38,580 nucleotides of DNA from Pseudomonadota bacterium. GTDB taxonomy: Bacteria > Myxococcota_A > Polyangia > Polyangiales > JAKSBK01. Under the pieces are notes generated by a model. It saw only the letters and a list, made by a program, of their open reading frames with translations, did not search any database and was not told the origin of the DNA. Of this stretch, positions 33,464-38,580 are shown piece by piece. Position 1 is the first letter of the stretch. The number at the start of each line of letters is the position of its first letter. The stretch is from NCBI GenBank assembly GCA_022361155.1, contig JAKSBK010000382.1, forward strand, positions 1 to 38,580. The letters run 5' to 3'. A program made the position numbers and the translations under genes.

Positions 33464-33586
33464 GGTTTCTCCTGTGTGGGCGTGCCGATTGCAGGGCCGC
33501 GCTTTCGGACCGTACTGCGCTGCGGGAGCCTATGCGCTTTTGCTTCACGACTGTCAACCACGTGCACGTGCGCAAGCCCGCATCGG

Positions 33587-36028
33587 TCACCAAACCAGCT
33601 CTGCTTGCTGGCGCGCAGGTGCTTCGCCCTTTTCGCGTGCGATCACGAAGCGCGGACTAGTGCCGAACAGATGCTCGAGCGTGCGCAAGGCCACCTCGGC
33701 AGAGGGTTCGATCCCCGAGCCCGCCAACCTGGCTTCGGCCAAGCGCTCGGCCTTGGCTTCCGGCAGCGCGCTGCGCAGGTGCCAGTGTCGCATGCGGTCG
33801 GCATGAGCGCGGCGCACCCGTGCCTGCAGCTGCGGCCGATCCAGCCGATCGGCGATCTCGGCGACCGTGATGTCCAGACGTGAGAGCGCAGCATCTTCGG
33901 CGTCGAGCCCGACGGCTGCGCCCGCACCCCAGGGGCCCGAGACCCCTAGCTGCCAGACGGAACGCACCCCGGGTCGCTCGCGCAAGGCACGGGCCATTCG
34001 ATCCGCGAACGTGCGCGCGCCCAACCCGCCCCCGCGATGCAGGTTCGGTCCCAGCGTGCGCCATGCCACGACCACCCGAGCATGGGGCCCCGACCAAACC
34101 GAGGTGAGCAGCCCCCTTGCGGCCTCACCGAGTACCTGTGGGGGCGCTGCGGTTCCGTCTGGCAAGCGGCTGAGTCGGCGCGCGATCCGGAGCGCCGCCT
34201 GCTCGGCGGGTAGCGAGCCCACGGCAGCCACGCTCACACGAGCGCCGGTCGCTGCGGTTCGAACCAGTAGCTCGAGGTCGCGTCGAGATACCGCGTTCAG
34301 GCGCGCCGAAGAGCCCCACGGCGCGCATAGCGCCGGAGTCAGCGGCGCGATTAGCCGTGCGGCTTGACTGGCGTGCCAGGCAGGTGAGCCTCGAGGTCCG
34401 AGTCGTTCGCGCAAGCGCAGCCGCGCCCTGGCAATCCGGGTCGCTGCGAGCGGCGGGTGCAGCGCGCAGCGCAGCACCATGTCGATGGCCTGGGCCCAGC
34501 GGGCTCCGGGGGCGCTCGCGGTGATGCCCCACGAAGTGGCCTCGACCAGCGGCCGGAATGTGGCGCTCGTAGTGGATTGCGCAGCGGCCTGCGTGCACGC
34601 GGAAGCGGACAGCGTTGCAAGCAGTGCGGTGCGACCGTGCAGCGAAGCTGGTTCCTCGCCGGCCCCGCCTGCGAAACGTACGTTGACCGCCACGTGATCG
34701 CTCGCAGCGACGTGCCGCACTTCTACGCCGGCGCCGTTGGACAATCGCAACGACGCGGAGCGTTCGTCCATGGTGCCGCTCCACTCGGGATCCGCGTGGG
34801 CCTGTGCGTGGGTGACGGCACGCCGTGCGGCACTTCGCAGCCGAACACGCTCCGCCGCATCCGGATCGCGGTTCTTCGGACTTCCCTGGTCCCGTCCGGC
34901 CGCGACCAGTCCCAGGCCGATGGCCGTCGGCACGAGCTCGGGAGGGTGGGCCCCGCGCTGCGGGCGTGCCGCCCAGCGAAGCCCCACCCACTCCGACAGC
35001 ACGCTCGCACCACCGCTGGGCGGTGCCAAGGGTACCGCTGGCGGAGGCTCGTGCCGCAGGCGCGCCGCGTGGAAGGCGAGCTCTCGGGCCGCGCCGACGG
35101 GCTCGTACGCCGCGAAGCGCGCCAGAGCAAGCGCGCCGCCGCGCACGGGCAAGGCGTGAGCCGACAAGGCCTTCAGTCCGTCGAGTGTCTCGATCGGGAC
35201 TGCGTGACCGAGATGCGCGAGCGCGCTCGCAAGGTTCGCCGCGGACGCGAGCTCCGGCGTGGCCACGGCGACGCTCACCAGCGTGCGGCCACCCAGCATG
35301 ACCTCGACTCCGCCTCGGACGGGCAGCCGGCGCTGTGCGCGCCCGGCGCTAGCCCGTGGCAGAGACGCCAGGGATAGCCTTGCGCGCGCGGCGAGCACGT
35401 CGGCAGCCAGATCCCCTACAGCTACGACGAGCGCGCGCCTGCGTCCGTAGTGTCGGGCGAGGAAGCTGCTAACCGCCTGTGGGCGGGTCGCGACGCGCGC
35501 GCGTCCGAGGGGCTGGAATCCCGCGCCGTGCCTGCCGAACAGAGCGTGCAACGCCAGCGCATCGGCCGCTCGCACGGGGTCCTTTGCAGCCTTTCGGCGT
35601 GCCGCGTCGAGCCGGTTGCGCACGATCTGCAGGGCCTCTTCGCTCACTTGCCGCGTGCCCAGGCCACGTGCCAGCCGGCGCAGGCACTGGGTCAGGGCCT
35701 GGCGCTCGCAGGTCAGCGCGAGCTCGCTGGCATCGGCAAAAGCCCGCCCGCGCACGCCCTGTCCGGCGCGCTCCGAAGCAAGCCAGACCGCGAGCGTGGC
35801 GAGCTCGGGCGGCTCGGCGTCACGCGATCCAGCATCCACCCAAAGGCTGAGGTGCAGCGCGTTGCCGGTCGCACGCCGTACGACCACGGTGCGCGGACCC
35901 TCGCCCGGCCGCGAGGCGACCTGGCCGTGAAGCGCCCCCGGCCGTCGCTTGACAGGCTCGGCGCCCCCGCACGCCCCCGAGGCTAGCGCAAGGACGCAGA
36001 CCCATGGTCTTACGAACCTAGCTCGCAT
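33587..36028 (-). CDS. M16-like lipoprotein lacking the zinc-binding motif
   Basis: 813 residues. The leader ends at LALASGAC (Cys20), a lipobox. The mature protein has the repeated alpha-beta pattern of M16 (insulinase-like) peptidases. A first unit starts VVVRRATGNALHLSLWVDAG and includes a LARHYGRRRALVVAVGDL segment, typical of M16 domains. A second unit starts around LRLSNGAGVEVRHVAASDHV and includes TAATGARVSVAAVGSLP. The catalytic HxxEH is absent: the corresponding place in the first unit reads PPELATLAVWLASE. It is therefore probably a catalytically dead M16 homologue in the periplasm or outer membrane, perhaps a partner of an active subunit encoded elsewhere. The family call rests on fold-level pattern and is moderate. 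Confidence 0.75.
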   Translation of the reverse strand: MRARFVRPWVCVLALASGACGGAEPVKRRPGALHGQVASRPGEGPRTVVVRRATGNALHLSLWVDAGSRDAEPPELATLAVWLASERAGQGVRGRAFADASELALTCERQALTQCLRRLARGLGTRQVSEEALQIVRNRLDAARRKAAKDPVRAADALALHALFGRHGAGFQPLGRARVATRPQAVSSFLARHYGRRRALVVAVGDLAADVLAARARLSLASLPRASAGRAQRRLPVRGGVEVMLGGRTLVSVAVATPELASAANLASALAHLGHAVPIETLDGLKALSAHALPVRGGALALARFAAYEPVGAARELAFHAARLRHEPPPAVPLAPPSGGASVLSEWVGLRWAARPQRGAHPPELVPTAIGLGLVAAGRDQGSPKNRDPDAAERVRLRSAARRAVTHAQAHADPEWSGTMDERSASLRLSNGAGVEVRHVAASDHVAVNVRFAGGAGEEPASLHGRTALLATLSASACTQAAAQSTTSATFRPLVEATSWGITASAPGARWAQAIDMVLRCALHPPLAATRIARARLRLRERLGPRGSPAWHASQAARLIAPLTPALCAPWGSSARLNAVSRRDLELLVRTAATGARVSVAAVGSLPAEQAALRIARRLSRLPDGTAAPPQVLGEAARGLLTSVWSGPHARVVVAWRTLGPNLHRGGGLGARTFADRMARALRERPGVRSVWQLGVSGPWGAGAAVGLDAEDAALSRLDITVAEIADRLDRPQLQARVRRAHADRMRHWHLRSALPEAKAERLAEARLAGSGIEPSAEVALRTLEHLFGTSPRFVIAREKGEAPARQQAELVW

Positions 36029-36151
36029 CGGTCACCAGCCTCCGGTCCCGTGCCGAGCGGAACCGCACGCCCGATCCGCCCGCGCAAGCAGCCGCGTCCT
36101 CCGGGACCTTTCCATGGTCGCGCTCGGGAGTCTCCGAGCCGCTTCATAGCA

Positions 36152-36589
36152 TCAAAGACTAGGGTTTCGCACGGCAGCCAAGGCGGCCGGGTCCATGCGG
36201 ACGGGCCAGTTGGGGTTGGTGAAGCGCGCGCGACGCGGCAAGGCCCTGTTGCGGTTCCGGTCGGTCGCCCTCAGCCAGTCGCGCAGCCAGCGCTGGTGCT
36301 TGCGAGCCATTGCCTGGAAGCGCACGCCGGCGCTGCGAAACAGGCCGCAACTGCGATCGTGAACCACCTCGCCCTTGATCCACAGGCTTTCGCCGATCCC
36401 TGGCAGCGGCAGCTCGACCTGAACGATGCTGGGTGTGCGGGCGGGCTCGAGCAGTGGGCGGGGCCGCTCCATGAAGAGTCCTAGCGCACTGAGATCGGCC
36501 GCAAACCAGCGCTGCACCTCATCGCCGGCCACCTGGTTGGTATAGAAAGCTACCGGGATTCGCTGAAAGTATCGACGTTCCTGTTTCAT
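36152..36589 (-). CDS. PilZ-domain protein (c-di-GMP binding likely)
   Basis: 145 residues. The N-terminus RRYFQRIPVAFY supplies the RxxxR c-di-GMP motif and ADLSALGLFME supplies the (D/N)xSxxG motif; both are intact, so nucleotide binding is likely. The rest is the PilZ beta-barrel (VELPLPGIGESLWIKGEVV, then SAGVRF) and a basic C-terminal tail. ATG 36589 is used because the PilZ sequence begins there; upstream frame sequence is not PilZ-like. It probably acts as a stand-alone effector in motility, secretion or polysaccharide control. It is divergent from the TPR-like lipoprotein gene, with inverted-repeat element B between them. Confidence 0.85.
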   Translation of the reverse strand: MKQERRYFQRIPVAFYTNQVAGDEVQRWFAADLSALGLFMERPRPLLEPARTPSIVQVELPLPGIGESLWIKGEVVHDRSCGLFRSAGVRFQAMARKHQRWLRDWLRATDRNRNRALPRRARFTNPNWPVRMDPAALAAVRNPSL

Positions 36590-36698
36590 CGTGGCCAATC
36601 TCCTACAATCGCGCAGGGGTACAGTCGCAACGGTGCATTGCAGATGCAGGAGATTGTAAGCGACCGCTTTTCGTTGACGCAAAAAAGGGACCTTTGCG

Positions 36699-36864
36699 CT
36701 AGTGCCTCGCCACAGGAATCCTGGTTGGTTGGGGCCTGCAGTGGGGCTCGCTGGCAAGGCGGACCGACGAAGGACATGCAGCGCATATTCGAGGAGGTCC
36801 CAACGCCGCCAGCGGGCGCCAGGGCTGGGGCCAAACGATCAGGATTCCTGTGGCGAGGCACTAG
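36699..36864. repeat. MITE-like inverted-repeat element, copy B
   Basis: Perfect 25-bp inverted arms lie at 36699-36723 (starts CTAGTGCCTCGC, ends GGAATCCTG) and 36840-36864, enclosing 116 bp. On the plus strand the core has GGCAAGGCG, then 24 bases, TATTCG, then 10 bases, AACGCCG. These are the boxes and nearly the spacing of copy A (minus strand there). The arms are unlike those of copy A. The element lies between the divergent PilZ and TPR-like genes and ends 19 bp before the GTG of the latter. No open reading frame for a transposase is present. Confidence 0.75.
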
Positions 36865-36883
36865 GTCCTGTTGGCGGGCGAGA

Positions 36884-38080
36884 GTGACCTGCCGGCGAGC
36901 ACCGGCCATGGCGTTGTTGGCCCTGTGTCTGGCGTCGGGCTGCGGCGGGACTCGACCCCGGCCGCAGGCTCGAGCCCCCAGGGGGATCGTCGAAATGGAC
37001 GAGCTCCGGATCACGGCCCGGCGCGGCGAAGGCGGACGCTACGAGTTCGAGGTCTACGATGCGTCCGACCTGTTCAACCGGGCTACGAGGCTGCTGGACA
37101 GGGGTGCGTGCGCGCAGGCCGTCCCCCTGTACGACCGCCTGCATCGGGAGTTCGCGGGCAGCCGCTACCATTCCGCAGCCCTGTACAATGCCGGCTTGTG
37201 CCTGATCCAGCTGGGCGAGCTGCAGGCGGCTAGGGCACGCTACGAGACGCTGTTGCGCGAGCTGCCTGGGTCGCGCGACGCAAGGCACGCCAGCTTTCAG
37301 CTGGTGCAGGTGCTGCTCGAGCTGGAGTCGTGGCAAGCGTTGCTCGACCGGGTAGATGCATTGCTGGCGCGAGACGACCTGACGGTCGCTGAACGAGTGG
37401 AAGCGATGGCCCGGCGGGCCCAAGCCCTTTTCGGCGCCCGCCGGCTCGATGAGGCCGAGCGGCAGGCACGCGGCACGCTGGCCCTTCAGCGGCAGCGGCC
37501 CGAAGCCGAGCAGAGGGCCGATGTACACTTTGCGGCCGCGGCCAACTTCGTGTTGGCAGAGACCATCCGCAGCCGCGCGCAGGCGTTGCGTTTTCCCAAG
37601 GACAGTGCCGAAGCACAGCAAAGGGTGCTCCTGCAGCGGGCGGAGCTGGTGCTGAAGGCCCAGCGCGAGTACTTCAACGCCATCCGCTTCACCGATTCGC
37701 ACTGGGCCGCAGCGTCGGGCTACCGCATCGGTCACATGTACGACGAGCTGTGGCATGCCATCATGCATTCGCCGATTCCGCCCAGAGTGCCGAAGGGCGG
37801 CGAGGAGGCCTATCGCGACGAGCTCGCCAAGCTGATCAAGCCGCTCATTCGCCATGCAATCCGCTACTGGGAGCTCACCCTGATGTTGATCGAGCGCACC
37901 GGCGTCCAAGGTGGCTGGGCGTCCAAGACCCGGAAGGACCTGGAGCGCGTGCGCGAGTTGATGCTCGAGCAACCGCCGGGGCCGGGTGGCGTCAGTGAGC
38001 AGCAGCTGCGCGAGTTTCAAGGGAGGCAGCGGGCCGTCAAGCCATCCGCTGCGGCCGGCTCGGCAGGGTCGAGCCCATGA
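36884..38080 (+). CDS. TPR-like lipoprotein
   Basis: 398 residues. GTG 36884 gives a full lipoprotein signal (TCRRAPAMALLALCLASGC, lipobox LASGC); ATG 36908 would leave too short a leader. The mature protein is almost all helical, with TPR-like repeats from about residue 55 (NRATRLLDRGACAQAVPLYD, HSAALYNAGLCLIQLGELQA, RYETLLRELPGSRDARHASF). The C-terminal part (SHWAAASGYRIGHMYDELWH) is also helical and resembles myxobacterial tetratricopeptide lipoproteins. It probably acts as a protein-interaction scaffold in the periplasm or outer membrane. The frame runs open through the upstream inverted-repeat element, but that part has no signal-like sequence. No enzymatic motif was seen. Confidence 0.82.
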   Translation: MTCRRAPAMALLALCLASGCGGTRPRPQARAPRGIVEMDELRITARRGEGGRYEFEVYDASDLFNRATRLLDRGACAQAVPLYDRLHREFAGSRYHSAALYNAGLCLIQLGELQAARARYETLLRELPGSRDARHASFQLVQVLLELESWQALLDRVDALLARDDLTVAERVEAMARRAQALFGARRLDEAERQARGTLALQRQRPEAEQRADVHFAAAANFVLAETIRSRAQALRFPKDSAEAQQRVLLQRAELVLKAQREYFNAIRFTDSHWAAASGYRIGHMYDELWHAIMHSPIPPRVPKGGEEAYRDELAKLIKPLIRHAIRYWELTLMLIERTGVQGGWASKTRKDLERVRELMLEQPPGPGGVSEQQLREFQGRQRAVKPSAAAGSAGSSP

Positions 38081-38107
38081 GACTGCCAAGAATCGTGCCG
38101 AGTAAGC

Positions 38108-38136
38108 TTGACACAGCATGCACGGTCAAGTACACA
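38108..38136 (+). promoter_or_regulatory. Probable promoter of the tRNA cluster
   Basis: A perfect TTGACA (38108-38113) is followed by a 17-bp spacer and TACACA (38131-38136), about 76 bases before the first tRNA. The -35 is excellent and the -10 is poor. The position just upstream of a stable-RNA cluster supports the call. Confidence 0.5.
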
Positions 38137-38212
38137 AGCCGCCCTCGCACGCAGCCGGCGAGGCAGGCGCGTTCTCCATCGACAGTGTGGGTGCATGTCG
38201 GATATCGGCTTC

Positions 38213-38284
38213 GCTGGCGTAGCTCAACGGTAGAGCACCTGTTTTGTAAACAGGGGGTTGCGGGTTCGAATCCCTTCGCCAGCT
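38213..38284 (+). tRNA. tRNA-Thr (anticodon TGT)
   Basis: A 72-base cloverleaf. GCTGGCG pairs with CGCCAGC in the acceptor stem. The D arm is AGCTCAACGGTAGAGC. The anticodon stem CCTGT/ACAGG encloses the loop TTTGTAA (anticodon TGT). The T arm contains GGTTCGAATCC. No CCA is encoded. It is the first gene of the cluster. Confidence 0.96.
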
Positions 38285-38310
38285 CGCGAGTTTTGGAGAC
38301 AAATGATATC

Positions 38311-38393
38311 GGAGGGTTGCCCGAGTGGTCAAAGGGAGCAGACTGTAAATCTGCCGGCTTATGCCTTCAGTGGTTCAAATCCACTACCCTCCA
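38311..38393 (+). tRNA. tRNA-Tyr (anticodon GTA)
   Basis: An 83-base tRNA with a long variable arm. GGAGGGT pairs with ACCCTCC. The anticodon stem GCAGA/TCTGC encloses CTGTAAA (anticodon GTA). The T arm contains TGGTTCAAATCCA. The long variable region (CGGCTTATGCCTTCAG area) is as expected for bacterial tRNA-Tyr. Confidence 0.96.
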
Positions 38394-38439
38394 CCCCGGT
38401 CGTCTTGCTAAAGACATCGCGCCTGTGCCTTGGGTCCGT

Positions 38440-38512
38440 GCGGGAGTAGCTCAGTTGGTAGAGCGTCAGCCTTCCAAGCTGAATGTCGCCGGTTCGAGCC
38501 CGGTCTCCCGCT
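38440..38512 (+). tRNA. tRNA-Gly (anticodon TCC)
   Basis: A 73-base cloverleaf. GCGGGAG pairs with CTCCCGC. The anticodon stem TCAGC/GCTGA encloses CTTCCAA (anticodon TCC). The T arm contains CGGTTCGAGCCCG. It is the third gene of the cluster. Confidence 0.96.
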
Positions 38513-38542
38513 CCGTGCGCAACGCGGTGCAGAGGTGGTTTT

Positions 38543-38580
38543 GCCCAGGTAGCTCAGTGGTAGAGCACCTCCTTGGTAAG
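38543..38580 (+). tRNA. tRNA-Thr (anticodon GGT), cut by window end
   Basis: The first 38 bases of a tRNA: acceptor strand GCCCAGG, D arm AGCTCAGTGGTAGAGC, then CCTCC and loop TTGGTAA (anticodon GGT). The 3' half lies outside the window. In E. coli the matching gene thrT is followed directly by tufB. Confidence 0.88.

Overview
The window is GC-rich, densely coding bacterial DNA. Several features point to a myxobacterium or a close relative (Myxococcota): a Hanks-type Ser/Thr kinase, many secreted lipoproteins (one with cysteine-rich repeats), an AgmX/GltJ-like zinc-ribbon/GYF/TonB-like protein, a PilZ protein and a DUF3592 protein. The assignment is inferred from gene content; the window contains no rRNA gene or taxonomic marker protein.

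Layout, left to right. Positions 1-4690: a secreted protein cut by the window edge (minus strand), a class I/II aminotransferase, a DUF3592 membrane protein and a membrane-anchored Ser/Thr kinase. Positions 4735-9734: a tightly overlapping operon for a group 3b-type NAD(P)-linked [NiFe] hydrogenase. Its genes are a cyclic-nucleotide-binding-fold protein, a fused beta+gamma (HydB-HydG) electron-transfer subunit, the small subunit, the large subunit and the maturation protease. A gene relic follows. Positions 9985-19439: a PYROXD2/CrtI-like flavoprotein, the arsenosugar radical SAM gene arsS, a UMF1-type MFS transporter, speD-speE, an acyl/acetyl-CoA synthetase-like enzyme, a VapBC-type toxin-antitoxin pair and a GT2 glycosyltransferase.

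Positions 19617-28290 hold three minus-strand genes. These are a very large P-type ATPase whose N-terminal half is a degenerate second ATPase, and two lipoproteins, one with Ig-like segments and one with seven cysteine-rich repeats plus a DNRLRE-type C-terminus. Positions 28382-38080 hold a quinone-oxidoreductase relic, a small lipoprotein, the GltJ-like protein, a 499-bp non-coding stretch, etfBA, an M16-like lipoprotein without the zinc motif, a PilZ protein and a TPR-like lipoprotein. The window ends in a tRNA cluster Thr(TGT)-Tyr(GTA)-Gly(TCC)-Thr(GGT), in the same order as the cluster before tufB in E. coli, so tuf probably lies just outside.

The least expected structure is a pair of about 160-bp inverted-repeat elements (11582-11739 and 36699-36864). 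Each has perfect 23-25-bp arms and sits 19-28 bp before a plus-strand gene start. The two share a core with conserved boxes at conserved spacing, yet their arm sequences differ. Other points of interest are the hydrogenase beta-gamma fusion, the dead-plus-active ATPase fusion, an 11-bp x 6 tandem repeat that contains the start codon of the MFS gene, and two isolated 5' gene fragments.
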